In this document: positions 17,473-27,088 of the stretch, one piece after another
Numbering within the stretch: position 1 is the first letter of the stretch
How the letters are laid out: each line of letters opens with the position of its first letter
NCBI RefSeq assembly: GCF_014287815.1
Contig: NZ_JACOOQ010000001.1
Span: forward strand, 124,001 to 188,000
Length of the DNA: 64,000 nucleotides
DNA from: Clostridium lentum
GTDB lineage: Bacteria > Bacillota > Clostridia > Clostridiales > Clostridiaceae
Direction of reading: 5' to 3'
Notes under the pieces: model-generated
What the model saw: the letters and a program-made list of their open reading frames with translations, nothing else
What the model was told of the DNA's origin: nothing
The model's database searches: none
Program-made: the position numbers and the translations under genes

Positions 17473-19644
17473 ATGAAAAAGAATAAAAAAAATATATATG
17501 TTTCTTTATGTTGCATTGAATTAATTATTATATTTTTATTTACTTTTAATATTTTTACAAAAAAAATAAAGATAAATGAAATAGAGTCTAAAGAGAACAA
17601 TTATGTTTTTAATAATATCTTTGAGATGAAAAGTTCAGATTTAAAAGTGAGAGATATAGTTAAAACTGAAGGGTATTATTCTAAAGGTGATGGCGGTGGA
17701 GCGGTATATATAATAGAAGATTATAATTATTATTTAAATACTTGGTTACCTGTAGATTGTAGAAAGGTAAGCTATAAATTTAATAGGTTGGGAACAGATA
17801 AGCTTTTAATGGATACACCAGTTGATGAACATGGCAATCATACCTTAGAAAATGGATTAGTTGCATGTCTTTATGATAAAGAAAACATTAAAGCAGAACA
17901 ATATGGAGCTATAGGAGATGGAAACTTTGATAATTCAGAAGTATTTATTCATTTATTTGCCCATATGAAAAAAGGTGCTATAGAATTTAAAAAAGATGCA
18001 GTATATCTTATAGGACAAAGAAATATAGAAAATATAGATGATATTTATAGTGAAAATGGATTAGATAATCCATACAGAGCATATATGACAGGACGAGGAG
18101 CTTCAATGTCAAAACCTATTATGGCTAATATAGATGGAGTTAATATAATAGGAAATAATTCAATATTAAAAATTAAGGAGAATGATTGGTGTAATAGTAG
18201 TAGCGTAACTGATATGGGATTACTTAATCTTATGGGAGTTATTAGAAACTTAAAAATAGATGGAATTATATTTGATAATAATGGTTTAACTATGGATGAA
18301 ACTCATACATTAAGTAACCATGGGATATTTTACAAAAGTGGAAATAGAACTGGTGAAGATGAATTACCTTATAAGGATGTAGAATTTGAATTTTCAAATA
18401 TTGAAATTACTAATTGTGAATTTAGAAATGGAGGTACAAGTGCTGATGTTAATGATTGTGGTGGAGATGGAATTTTAATTATAGAACCACCAGCTTTATC
18501 TTATAACATAAATATTCATGATAATAAGTTTATTAATTGGGGAAGATGGGCTTTTGCTATAGATTTAGGAGGAAATGGAGAGAGAATAGATGAATTAAAA
18601 TTTAATAATAATATATGTATACAAGATGATAAAAATAGTAATACTTCAGAAAAGTATAGAGGCTTAGGTTGGGTTGATTTTGAATCAAAAAAATGCTTTT
18701 CAAATCTAGAAATAAAAAATAATTATGTAAATGGATTAAATGGCTTTGCAATTAATGGAGCAGGTGAAGTAACAGAAAATGTAATTATATTAGGTAATAC
18801 TATAATTAGGCCAGATAGAAATTATAAAAGTGCATATCCATATATGTTTAATTTTTATGGAGTACAAATTAAAGATTTAATATTTGAAGAAAATGATATA
18901 TGTAAAGGAACTAATAGATTTGGATATACTTCTAACAATATAACTATAAAGAATAATAAATTAAGAGAATCTATACAAATTTATGGATTATATGGAGATA
19001 TTATAGTTGAAAAAAATAGTATGGAGAACAAGGGATGCATAATATCAATTGAATCATTAGATATTCCAACATATATTTCAAAAGAAGAAAGGATATATTG
19101 TAATTTTAAATTTATAAATAATAATGGTGGTATAAAAGGTAAGATATTTGATGAAGATAATCCAGGAAAGTATAGTTATATAGATATTACAATAGATAAT
19201 AATAAAATGAATTATATGAATTTTGAAGCCTGGGATGATAATGATTTTACTTTTAATCCAAAGCAGGTAAGTGAAAATATAGATTCATTTAGTTGTAGAG
19301 GAGCAAGATTTACAAATAGTACTTCCTATAATTATAGAAATATTCCTAAGGGAGGCGGTAAATATAATGAAGGTGATATTATCATAAATGATAGTGATAA
19401 GATTTTAATGTGTACTAAAACAGGTTATGTACCAATGCAAGGGGCTTTTAAACTTGCAGAATCAGACGTAAAGTTTATTTCAAATTTATCTGTAAAAAAA
19501 GGACAATATATATATAATGATTCATATCTTTATATTGCATGTAATGATGGAACATTAGGTAATAAATTAAGTCATAGTGAAGGAAGTAAACTATGTGGTG
19601 ATGTTTATATGCTTAAGTTAGCTGAGTTAGCTAAATTTCAATAA
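17473..19644 (+). CDS. membrane-anchored right-handed beta-helix protein (pectate-lyase-like)
   Basis: A 723-residue protein. Residues about 8-28 form a single hydrophobic segment with a Lys-rich front (signal anchor), leaving the rest outside the cell. QYGAIGDGNFDNSEVF near residue 140 is the start motif of pectate-lyase-3-type beta-helices, followed by many short Asn/Ile-rich repeats such as NNKxxxxNxxI through about residue 560. A C-terminal domain (about 610-723) contains KTGYVPMQGAF and YIACNDGTLGNK. It is clearly paralogous to the protein at 20345. Likely a polysaccharide lyase, hydrolase or epimerase acting on the locus product, or a tailspike-like binding protein. Catalytic residues cannot be assigned by eye. 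Confidence 0.72.
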   Translation: MKKNKKNIYVSLCCIELIIIFLFTFNIFTKKIKINEIESKENNYVFNNIFEMKSSDLKVRDIVKTEGYYSKGDGGGAVYIIEDYNYYLNTWLPVDCRKVSYKFNRLGTDKLLMDTPVDEHGNHTLENGLVACLYDKENIKAEQYGAIGDGNFDNSEVFIHLFAHMKKGAIEFKKDAVYLIGQRNIENIDDIYSENGLDNPYRAYMTGRGASMSKPIMANIDGVNIIGNNSILKIKENDWCNSSSVTDMGLLNLMGVIRNLKIDGIIFDNNGLTMDETHTLSNHGIFYKSGNRTGEDELPYKDVEFEFSNIEITNCEFRNGGTSADVNDCGGDGILIIEPPALSYNINIHDNKFINWGRWAFAIDLGGNGERIDELKFNNNICIQDDKNSNTSEKYRGLGWVDFESKKCFSNLEIKNNYVNGLNGFAINGAGEVTENVIILGNTIIRPDRNYKSAYPYMFNFYGVQIKDLIFEENDICKGTNRFGYTSNNITIKNNKLRESIQIYGLYGDIIVEKNSMENKGCIISIESLDIPTYISKEERIYCNFKFINNNGGIKGKIFDEDNPGKYSYIDITIDNNKMNYMNFEAWDDNDFTFNPKQVSENIDSFSCRGARFTNSTSYNYRNIPKGGGKYNEGDIIINDSDKILMCTKTGYVPMQGAFKLAESDVKFISNLSVKKGQYIYNDSYLYIACNDGTLGNKLSHSEGSKLCGDVYMLKLAELAKFQ

Positions 19645-19730
19645 ATATGTTATTTGTTATGTTAATATTATACAACTTATATGTGTTCATTGAATATACT
19701 AGTAATATATTCATATGAGGAGGAAAGCTT

Positions 19731-20327
19731 ATGCTAAATATTATTGAAATAGTAAGTGAGCTTAATAAAAACACAAATAGTATAAAAGAAAAATATGAAG
19801 AGTTACAAAAAGAGTTAGAAGAGAAAAATAATAAAATAAAAGATTTAGAAAGTAAAATCATAGATCAACAAAAAATAATAGATGAACAGAACAATATAAT
19901 AAATTTTAAAACAAATTGTAATGATTCAGATTGTAATGAAGAAGACGAGAATTTAGGACTATTAGGAGATATTAATAAATTAAGTTGGATTAGTGAAAAT
20001 GGTGCAGTGTACTCAATTAATAATGGAAATTTAATTATTGAAGGTAAAAATAGATATGCAAATATATATTTATATTATAAAGAAGTAGATGGAAACTATG
20101 TTGAAGGTGTAAGAACAAAGTATATATTAAATGTTGAGGGTAATATAGAAAGAGGATGTACTAATGGATATATTTGTAGCAGAAATTATAGAATAATAAA
20201 TAGTTTTAATAAAGAAATTGAGTTATTTGCAACTTGGAAAAGAACTTTAAAAGTAACATTTATGCTTAATCAAGCAAATTGGGAAGATTCAAAAGTTATA
20301 ATATCTAAAATTAAATTATCTCTATGA
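19731..20327 (+). CDS. coiled-coil protein with C-terminal beta domain
   Basis: A 198-residue protein without a signal peptide. Residues about 10-62 are a regular heptad coiled coil (EELQKELEEKNNKIKDLESK region). An acidic linker NDSDCNEEDEN follows, then a beta-rich domain of about 115 residues (LSWISENGAVYSINNGNLII onward). A strong GAGGAGG site precedes it. Coiled coil plus a small beta domain suggests a trimeric fibre or adaptor, perhaps carbohydrate binding. Its position between two beta-helix paralogues, only 17 bases before the second, suggests they act together. Function not recognised. Confidence 0.55.
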   Translation: MLNIIEIVSELNKNTNSIKEKYEELQKELEEKNNKIKDLESKIIDQQKIIDEQNNIINFKTNCNDSDCNEEDENLGLLGDINKLSWISENGAVYSINNGNLIIEGKNRYANIYLYYKEVDGNYVEGVRTKYILNVEGNIERGCTNGYICSRNYRIINSFNKEIELFATWKRTLKVTFMLNQANWEDSKVIISKIKLSL

Positions 20328-20344
20328 TAAAAGAGGTGATATTA

Positions 20345-22570
20345 ATGAATGATTTAATAACTGAAAGATTGAATATATTAAATAAAATAAATAGCAATAT
20401 AAGTAATTTGTCTTATAAAGATTTAAGTGATTTAAGTGAAGAGCTAATTAATCAGTTTATTTTACAAGAGTATACTCCTACTAGTGAAATAAGGGAATTC
20501 GTAAATGTTGAAGAAATGAAAAAAGCAGATTTACAATTAGATGATTTAGTTATTACAAAAGGATATTACAAAGAAGATGATAATGGACAAGCTATATATA
20601 TAATAAAAGATTATAATTATTATTTAAATACCTGGCTTCCAATAGATTGCAGGAAAGTTGGATATAAATATAATAGATTGGGAACTGATTTAATGTTAAT
20701 GGATACACCGGTAGATGAATATGGAAATCACACTTTAAATAATAGTTTAGTAGCTTGCATTTTATATAAAGAAAATATTTATGTAGAGCAATATGGTGCT
20801 ATTGGAGATGATAATTTTGATAATAGCGAGCAGCTTATTCATCTATTTGCTCATATGAAAAAAGGAAAAATAACTTTTAAAAAAGATAAAGTATATTTAA
20901 TGCCTCAAAGAAGTAAGGCAAATATTCCAAATGTATATAGTACTTTAGTAAATCCATATGCTCCATATATGTGTGGTAGAAGTAGTGGGTGTCAAAGGCC
21001 TATTATGGCAAATATAGATGGAGTTGAATTAGTAGGAGAAAATTCAACTTTAAGGATTAAGGATAATGATTGGAATACAGTAGGTTCAGCTGATTTTGCA
21101 TTATTAAATTTATTTAGAGTTATTAGAAATTTAAAAATACATGGAATTATATTTGATAATAACGGTTTAACTATGGATAATAATAATTCAGTTGAAAATC
21201 ATGGAATAGCATGGAAAAGTGGAAATCTAACTATAGATGCAGGTGGAAAATCACCAGTAGTAGAAGACGGAACGATTCATGAAATATCAAATGTTGAAAT
21301 ATATAATTGCGAATTTAAAAATGGAGGTACAGCTAGGGCGGTTAATGATTGTGGTGGAGATGGAATATTAATTATAAATCCAATGGAAAATTCTCATGAT
21401 ATAAATGTTCATGACAATAAATTTACGAATTGGGGAAGATGGTGCTTTGCCATTGACTTAGGTGGGAATGGAGAGTGTATTAAAAATGTAAAATTCAACA
21501 ATAATACTTGCATTCAATATGAAACTAATATTAATTTGGCAGGGAAGTTTAGAGGACTTGGATGGATTGATTTTGAAGCAAGAAAGTGCTTTAAAAATCT
21601 TGAAATTTGTAATAATTATGTTAAAGGATGCAATGGATTTGCATTTAATGGAAATGATAAAGTAAGTGAAAATATAACTATAAAAAATAATACTATTATA
21701 AGAACTTTTTATGGTTTAAGTGCTGCTGGAGTATATCCTTATATGTGGAATTTTTATTATGTTAATGCTAAAAATTTAGTTTTTGAAAATAATGATTTTT
21801 CAAAAGGGTTAGGATCAAACAGATTAGGTTTAAGCTATAATAATGCAATAATTAGGAATAATAAGTTTCCTAATACAACTGATGCTATGGCAATAAAACA
21901 TCCAGTAGGAGATATAATTATAGATGGAAATGAAAGAACTGATAATGGTTTAATAAGTTCATTTAGTTATTTTTCATATCCTAATTATTTTTCTGAAGAA
22001 GATAAGCGAAATTCCTATTTAAAAATTAAATTTATTAATAATAAGGGTGGAATAGCTGGCCATTTTATTAGTAAGTCATGCTCAGATAGAAAAATAGATT
22101 TAATAATTGAAGGAAATACTATGAGTTATTGTAATATTGGATATTTTAATAGTAATTGGAGTTTTGATTCATCACAAGTTTTAAGCAATGTACCAGCATT
22201 TTCAGCAAGAGGTGCTACATTTACATCATTAGCACCATATAATTATAGAAATTACCCTAATGGGGGAGGCGTATATAAGGCAGGAGAAGTAATAGCTCAA
22301 AATTCTTCAAGAAAAACAATTTGCACTAGTGATGGATATTTAAAAGTTATAGGATCTTTTAAATATTGTGATAGTGATATTTCTTTTACTGCTAATAAAT
22401 ATGTATATGTATTAAGTTATATTTATACTGAAGATAATTTATATATTGCTTTAAATGATGGAACATTAGGAGCTTCAAAACCAAGTCATGAAAGTGGAAG
22501 TGAAGTTAATGGAGATGTTACATTATATTTTTTAAGAAAAATAGCATCAATAGATACTATAACACTTTAA
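20345..22570 (+). CDS. right-handed beta-helix protein without signal peptide
   Basis: A 741-residue paralogue of the protein at 17473. ATG 20345 is preceded by AGAGGTGA; the upstream in-frame start at 20324 overlaps the prior gene and has no site. The N-terminal 50 residues are amphipathic helix (NDLITERLNILNKINSNIS) in place of the membrane anchor of the paralogue. From about residue 70 the two align throughout: LNTWLPIDCRKVGYKYNRLG, EQYGAIGDDNFDNSEQ, the Asn-rich repeat region and the C-terminal domain ending in YIALNDGTLGAS. The absence of an export signal is odd for a polysaccharide-acting protein; it resembles phage tailspikes with an N-terminal trimerisation segment. Confidence 0.7.
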   Translation: MNDLITERLNILNKINSNISNLSYKDLSDLSEELINQFILQEYTPTSEIREFVNVEEMKKADLQLDDLVITKGYYKEDDNGQAIYIIKDYNYYLNTWLPIDCRKVGYKYNRLGTDLMLMDTPVDEYGNHTLNNSLVACILYKENIYVEQYGAIGDDNFDNSEQLIHLFAHMKKGKITFKKDKVYLMPQRSKANIPNVYSTLVNPYAPYMCGRSSGCQRPIMANIDGVELVGENSTLRIKDNDWNTVGSADFALLNLFRVIRNLKIHGIIFDNNGLTMDNNNSVENHGIAWKSGNLTIDAGGKSPVVEDGTIHEISNVEIYNCEFKNGGTARAVNDCGGDGILIINPMENSHDINVHDNKFTNWGRWCFAIDLGGNGECIKNVKFNNNTCIQYETNINLAGKFRGLGWIDFEARKCFKNLEICNNYVKGCNGFAFNGNDKVSENITIKNNTIIRTFYGLSAAGVYPYMWNFYYVNAKNLVFENNDFSKGLGSNRLGLSYNNAIIRNNKFPNTTDAMAIKHPVGDIIIDGNERTDNGLISSFSYFSYPNYFSEEDKRNSYLKIKFINNKGGIAGHFISKSCSDRKIDLIIEGNTMSYCNIGYFNSNWSFDSSQVLSNVPAFSARGATFTSLAPYNYRNYPNGGGVYKAGEVIAQNSSRKTICTSDGYLKVIGSFKYCDSDISFTANKYVYVLSYIYTEDNLYIALNDGTLGASKPSHESGSEVNGDVTLYFLRKIASIDTITL

Positions 22571-22597
22571 TATAAAATAATCGTATGAATTTTTTAT

Positions 22598-22627
22598 ACT
22601 GCTGATTTAAATATCAGCAGTTTTTTA
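22598..22627 (+). terminator. intrinsic terminator after the beta-helix gene
   Basis: ACTGCTGAT pairs with ATCAGCAGT across a short loop and is followed by six T. The remaining 200 bases to the acyltransferase hold only a possible 18-codon GTG reading frame at 22723-22779, too short to interpret. Confidence 0.85.
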
Positions 22628-22824
22628 TATTTATTAAATTGAAAAAAATACATTAAATGGTAGAATTAGATTGTAGCGAATAAAGAAAAATAATTATTTT
22701 AAATTGAGATTGGGGGAGTATAGTGAAAATTATTAAAAGTTTTCAAGAACTGAGAGTTATTGAAATGTTTTTTATGTAATATCATTTAGAATTAGTAAAA
22801 TAAATAATAAAAGGGGAGTAGTTA

Positions 22825-23910
22825 ATGCAGGGTAAAGAGAATATTTTAAAGGATTTAGATTATTTAAAAGTTATAGGAATACTTTTAGTGGTTATAGGTC
22901 ATTGTACTTCCATATATACAGGGGGATGGGTATATAAATCATCAGTAAATGCACCTATATATGGATTAATAGCATCATATGTATATACTTTTCATGTTCC
23001 TATGCTAGTATTTGTTTCAGGCTCTATTTACTATTATTGTAGAAAAAATAAAGAAAAGTATAAAAGTTTAAAAAGGTTAGTAAGTAATAAATTTAAAAGA
23101 TTAATAGTGCCATTTTTAACAGTAGGTTTATTTTACTCAATTCCAATTAAGTATCTTATAGGAAATATAGAAAAAGGAACATTACTTAATAGCATAAGAG
23201 ATTTTCTTATAGGATTAAATACTGGGCACTTATGGTACTTATTAATGCTTTTTGATATTTTTATATTATTTTATTTATATGAAAAATTTATATTAAATAA
23301 AAAATATTCAGTTATAGTAAATATTGCTGTTTTTACTTTAATGTATGTTTGTTCAGGATTTTTTACTAGTTTATTTTTAATCAATAGAACAATTCAATAT
23401 AGTATATTTTTTTATTTAGGTTATGAATGTTTTAGAAGTAAAGATAAAATATATTCAAAAATGGTTTCTACAAAAACATTAATAATTATTATTTTAATAC
23501 CAATATTAATAATAATTTCATTAGCATTAATTTTAGTAAGTAAAATAACAATAGATAACATAATTTTAAGTAGAGTATTTTCATTAATTAATGTAATTAT
23601 AGCTTTAATAGGTATAACAGAAACATTTTTGGCAGTGTATTTATTAAATAATAAATTAAAAAGTAGAAAGCTACAAAGTAATATTGATAAATGTATGAAA
23701 TTTTTAAATAAGTATTCATTTAATATTTATTTATTACATGAACCATTAATTTTTATTATCTTATCATATATTGCTAGTAAAAATATAAATTCAACAATTC
23801 TTGTTTTAGCATGTTTTATTGTAAGTATAGTTATTCCTATATTATTAACTAAAGCTTTCCAAGTAATAGTAAATAGAAATAATGTTAATGAAAGAGTTGC
23901 TACTAGATAA
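22825..23910 (+). CDS. acyltransferase family 3 membrane protein
   Basis: A 361-residue protein with about ten membrane segments. The N-terminus carries the diagnostic DYLKVIGILLVVIGHC, whose His is the expected catalytic residue of acyltransferase-3 (PF01757) enzymes, and the later segment FHVPMLVFVSGSIYY is also typical. Such enzymes acetylate or succinylate sugars on the exported side of the membrane. AAAGGGGAG precedes the ATG. It probably decorates the surface polysaccharide; which sugar is not known. Confidence 0.85.
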   Translation: MQGKENILKDLDYLKVIGILLVVIGHCTSIYTGGWVYKSSVNAPIYGLIASYVYTFHVPMLVFVSGSIYYYCRKNKEKYKSLKRLVSNKFKRLIVPFLTVGLFYSIPIKYLIGNIEKGTLLNSIRDFLIGLNTGHLWYLLMLFDIFILFYLYEKFILNKKYSVIVNIAVFTLMYVCSGFFTSLFLINRTIQYSIFFYLGYECFRSKDKIYSKMVSTKTLIIIILIPILIIISLALILVSKITIDNIILSRVFSLINVIIALIGITETFLAVYLLNNKLKSRKLQSNIDKCMKFLNKYSFNIYLLHEPLIFIILSYIASKNINSTILVLACFIVSIVIPILLTKAFQVIVNRNNVNERVATR

Positions 23911-23929
23911 AGACACAACTAGAGAATTT

Positions 23930-23953
23930 TAAAAATAGAAATGTCTATTTTTT
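23930..23953 (+). terminator. intrinsic terminator between two acyltransferase genes
   Basis: AAAAATAGA and TCTATTTTT form a 9-bp stem with an AATG loop and end in a T run. It lies about 20 bases after the acyltransferase stop. Confidence 0.7.
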
Positions 23954-23996
23954 ATAAAATAATATATATTTAATTTTTAGTAATTTTGGAGGATTT

Positions 23997-24992
23997 ATGA
24001 AAGAAAAAATTAATTATATTGATTACTCAAAAGGAATAGCAATATTATTTGTAATATTTGGACATGTTTATTCTGGAAATAATATAGCCACTACTTGGAT
24101 TTATTCATTTCATATGCCATTATTTTTTATAATATCAGGTTTTTTATTAAAGCTTAATAAAAATAAAGATACAAAAAGTATGATTTTAAAAAAATTTAAA
24201 TTGCTGATGGTGCCGTATATATTATTTAGTATAATTAATATAGTAGGATTTTATTTAATAAAGGATTTATCATATGAAGTATTTAAAGGGAACATTTTTA
24301 ATACTATAACTTTATTTGGAATAGGGGCGTTATGGTTTTTACCAGCACTATTTATATCAGAGACTCTATTTTTATTTGAAAAAAATAATATAAGTAAAAA
24401 TAAATATAAAGCTTTATTTTATATAAGTATAGTTTTTATCATTGCCATATTTATCTTTGTTAGTAAGGGAAATTATACTAATGTAATTGGAAAGTTAACT
24501 ATTGTATTAGTACGTAGTATGGTAGCTTTATTTTTTATTAATATTGGATATTATCTATATAAGGTAATAAGTAAAATTAATTTTAAAATATATCAAATTT
24601 TAATTTTAATAGTTATAAGTATAATATTTTCTATATTAAATGGATATGTTGATTTATGGGGAGTGCAGTTTAATAATTTACCTCTATATGTATTTAACTC
24701 AATTATAGGATCACTTTTAATAATAGCCATTGCTAAAAAAATTAATGGTAGTAAAGTACTAGAATTTTTAGGTCAAAACACATTAGTTATTATGGCAACA
24801 CACCAACTGATTTTAGAAGCAATATTAAAAAGTTCTTTAATAAAATATTTAAATGATATAATGATTATTTTTATAATATTATTGCTGGAATATCCATTAA
24901 TAAAAATTATAAATAAATATTTACCTTTTATGTTGGGAAAGAAAAGAGAAAAGAGTATTATAAATAAAGAGAATAATGCTGTTATGGAATAG
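23997..24992 (+). CDS. acyltransferase family 3 membrane protein
   Basis: A 331-residue polytopic protein starting INYIDYSKGIAILFVIFGHV, with the conserved His of the first membrane segment, then SFHMPLFFIISGFLL and IGALWFLPALFISE. All are characteristic of acyltransferase-3 O-acetyltransferases. It is shorter than its neighbour and preceded by its own TGGAGGA site. The flanking terminators suggest it is transcribed on its own. It may modify a polysaccharide or peptidoglycan-associated sugar. Confidence 0.84.
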   Translation: MKEKINYIDYSKGIAILFVIFGHVYSGNNIATTWIYSFHMPLFFIISGFLLKLNKNKDTKSMILKKFKLLMVPYILFSIINIVGFYLIKDLSYEVFKGNIFNTITLFGIGALWFLPALFISETLFLFEKNNISKNKYKALFYISIVFIIAIFIFVSKGNYTNVIGKLTIVLVRSMVALFFINIGYYLYKVISKINFKIYQILILIVISIIFSILNGYVDLWGVQFNNLPLYVFNSIIGSLLIIAIAKKINGSKVLEFLGQNTLVIMATHQLILEAILKSSLIKYLNDIMIIFIILLLEYPLIKIINKYLPFMLGKKREKSIINKENNAVME

Positions 24993-25013
24993 AGCATATA
25001 TAACTTTAATATT

Positions 25014-25055
25014 AAGTTGATTTCTAATGATGATATAGAGATCAACTTTTATTTT
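25014..25055 (+). terminator. intrinsic terminator after acyltransferase
   Basis: AAGTTGAT and ATCAACTT pair around a 19-base loop and are followed by TTATTTT. Confidence 0.65.
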
Positions 25056-25128
25056 ATAAAAATAATACAATAAATTTAAAATATGATAAAATATGGGAAG
25101 GGTAATTTGTAATAAATGGAGGGATAAA

Positions 25129-26016
25129 ATGTTAAAAATTATAGGGAAGTTTTTTAAATGGTTAGGGATAATTATATTATCATTAATATTGATAAGTATA
25201 ATTTACAATATTTTTGATAATAACAGAATAAAAGTTGTAGAGCAAGAAGTTGAAGTGGTAGATTTACCAGAAGAGTTTGAAGGATTTAAGATACTTCAAA
25301 TAGCAGATTTACATGGTAAAACTTTTGGAAAGAATCAAAAGAGATTACTTAAAAAAATGAATGCCATAGATTATGATATGATTGCTATTTGTGGAGATAT
25401 GATGGACAAGCATACTGAAGATAATAAGCCTTTCTTTGATATATTAGATGGTTTAGAAAATAAGGAGAATATTTTTTATGTAAAAGGTGATACAGGATTG
25501 GAAGCTGTTAATGAGAATATTGGAGAAATAACTAGTGATGGACAACTATTAATTGAAAAGGGATGCAAGGTTTTAGATAAGCCTTATGCTATTACAAGAG
25601 GCGAAAGTACCTTATGGGTATCTAGATTTATTAATGGAACAACTTTTTATAATGAAACAGGTGTAGATAAGGATAATGATAATTCAGTTAAAGTTGTAGT
25701 TACTCATTATCCAAGACATGAAAATCATTATGCAACAGATCAAAATATACCAGATTACAATCTTGTTTTAGCAGGGCATTATCATGCAGGACAAATTAGA
25801 ATACCTTTCTATGGAGCATTATTTATTCCAGATGTTTTTGCACCAGTATATTTTTTCCCAGATCAAAAAGAAGTAAAAGGTTTAATTACATGGGGAAATA
25901 CAAATCAATATGTAACAGCTGGCCTTGGTGCTAATGCACCATATAAGTTATTACAATTTAGATTGTTTAACACACCAGAAATTAATGTACTTACTTTGAC
26001 AAAAAGAGCAAAATAG
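25129..26016 (+). CDS. membrane-anchored calcineurin-like metallophosphoesterase
   Basis: A 295-residue protein from ATG 25129, chosen because GGAGGG lies 5 bases upstream. Residues about 8-30 form one membrane helix with the catalytic domain outside. Metal motifs seen are QIADLHGKT (D, H), AICGDMMDK (GD), VVTHYPRH (H) and AGHYHAGQIR (GHxH), as in YkuE/YaeI-type lipid or sugar phosphoesterases. The third motif, normally GNHE or GNHD, reads VKGDTG here, so one metal ligand or the catalytic His is changed. Hydrolase identity is firm; activity is uncertain. Confidence 0.8.
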   Translation: MLKIIGKFFKWLGIIILSLILISIIYNIFDNNRIKVVEQEVEVVDLPEEFEGFKILQIADLHGKTFGKNQKRLLKKMNAIDYDMIAICGDMMDKHTEDNKPFFDILDGLENKENIFYVKGDTGLEAVNENIGEITSDGQLLIEKGCKVLDKPYAITRGESTLWVSRFINGTTFYNETGVDKDNDNSVKVVVTHYPRHENHYATDQNIPDYNLVLAGHYHAGQIRIPFYGALFIPDVFAPVYFFPDQKEVKGLITWGNTNQYVTAGLGANAPYKLLQFRLFNTPEINVLTLTKRAK

Positions 26017-26082
26017 TATGAAGATATTATAAATAATATGTAAAAAAAATAGTTAATTTTTATAACGAAAGTTAGTATTAAA

Positions 26083-26113
26083 TTGAGTTCTAATTGGTAA
26101 AAAATGGTATAAT
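26083..26113 (+). promoter_or_regulatory. candidate sigma-A promoter for the first precursor gene
   Basis: A perfect -10 TATAAT at 26108-26113 lies 50 bases before the small precursor gene. The best -35 is TTGAGT at 26083-26088, giving a long 19-base spacer. The -10 context TGGTATAAT includes a TG-like extension that may compensate. Confidence 0.45.
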
Positions 26114-26162
26114 GATATTGGAATTAAAATTTTAATAATAAAATTATATGGAGGTATTTTTT

Positions 26163-26429
26163 ATGAAAGCTAAATGGAAAACGCCACAAGTAAAGAAATT
26201 AAATTTAGAGGAAACAAAAGCAGTAGAAGCAATAATTATGTATAGGAGTGGTTCACCAGAATTAGTAACTATGGATTTAGAACCATTTATAGGTTGGAAA
26301 TGTCCATGTTGCCAAAAGGAAAGTGGATATATATTTACTCAAGAAGGTGAAGCACAAAATGATTTTAAAACAAATCATTTACCAAATTGCCTTAAGTATG
26401 ATAAAGTACATGACAGGTGTATGAGTTAA
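26163..26429 (+). CDS. RiPP precursor-like protein with lasso-type leader and Cys-rich core
   Basis: An 88-residue protein from ATG 26163 with a strong TGGAGGT site. The first 23 residues, MKAKWKTPQVKKLNLEETKA, follow the lasso-peptide leader pattern: aromatic, x2, Pro, hydrophobic, Leu and a Thr near the cleavage point. The remainder is a conserved domain shared with the protein at 30035: GWxCPCCxKxSxYIF, then DFxTNHLPxCxKYD and a last Cys, five Cys in all, ending in Ser. A lasso core is usually 15-25 residues, so this core is unusually long. It likely depends on the PqqD-like and B2-like proteins at 31.3-32.1 kb. Substrate status is inferred from leader, size and context. Confidence 0.6.
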   Translation: MKAKWKTPQVKKLNLEETKAVEAIIMYRSGSPELVTMDLEPFIGWKCPCCQKESGYIFTQEGEAQNDFKTNHLPNCLKYDKVHDRCMS

Positions 26430-26455
26430 GTGTAAATTTATTTAGCGCATAGCTT

Positions 26456-26490
26456 AAAAGGGATATATTGGTAATAGTATATTCCTTTTT
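26456..26490 (+). terminator. intrinsic terminator after precursor 1
   Basis: AAAAGGGATATA pairs with TATATTCCTTTT (one G-T wobble) and ends in five T. It would insulate the abundant small-gene transcript from the downstream gene. Confidence 0.7.
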
Positions 26491-26524
26491 ATATAATAAA
26501 TATTATGTTAATTAGGAGAAGTAT

Positions 26525-27088
26525 ATGAAAAAACACTTAAAATATATATTTAGTATTGCTATTGTTTTTTTTATTACAGTTTTAAATATAAGTTGTAGTA
26601 AAGATAAAGAAGTAGGATTAGTATACGGAGTTGAGTCAGCGCCTATAGTAATAAAAAACTATACAAGCTTTCAATGTCCAGATTGTTCTGAGTTACACTT
26701 AAAATTACATGATGTTTTAAAAAAATATATAGATAATGGTGATGTAAAATATATAGAAAAGCAAATTGATATAGAAAGATTTCAATTTGATGATTTAATT
26801 TATAAAAAAATGAATGATGAACAAATAAATGATTTTGAAAAGTTATCAGAAATATATGAAAAACAAAGTCAATGGATAGCTTATGAAAATGATGAAGATG
26901 TTATTAAACTATTAAATTTAAAAGAAGATGATAATAAAAATAATATTAGTGATTTGAAGAGGATAAGAAAAGAAAAAGAAAAGTTAGATATTCATGCAGT
27001 ACCTACTGTATATATTAATGGTGAAGAAATGTCTAATAAAATCACAGCAGAAGAACTTGAAGAAAAATTAAAAAGTTTACTTAAGTAA
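26525..27088 (+). CDS. DsbA-like thioredoxin-fold lipoprotein
   Basis: A 187-residue protein with a Lys-rich start, a hydrophobic stretch and a lipobox-like LNISC, placing the lipidated Cys at residue 24. The mature part is thioredoxin-like: FQCPDC at residues 50-54 supplies the CxxC active site, and HAVPTVYING near residue 160 supplies the cis-Pro loop, as in DsbA/BdbD-type oxidoreductases. The protein would sit on the outer face of the membrane and make or rearrange disulfides. Placed between two Cys-rich precursor genes, it is a natural candidate to oxidise their exported products. The partner reductase or oxidase is not visible. Confidence 0.78.
   Translation: MKKHLKYIFSIAIVFFITVLNISCSKDKEVGLVYGVESAPIVIKNYTSFQCPDCSELHLKLHDVLKKYIDNGDVKYIEKQIDIERFQFDDLIYKKMNDEQINDFEKLSEIYEKQSQWIAYENDEDVIKLLNLKEDDNKNNISDLKRIRKEKEKLDIHAVPTVYINGEEMSNKITAEELEEKLKSLLK

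Noticed and set aside
22723..22779. 18-codon GTG frame with a good ribosome-binding site before the acyltransferase
   Set aside because: Too short and without similarity; likely chance or a gene remnant.
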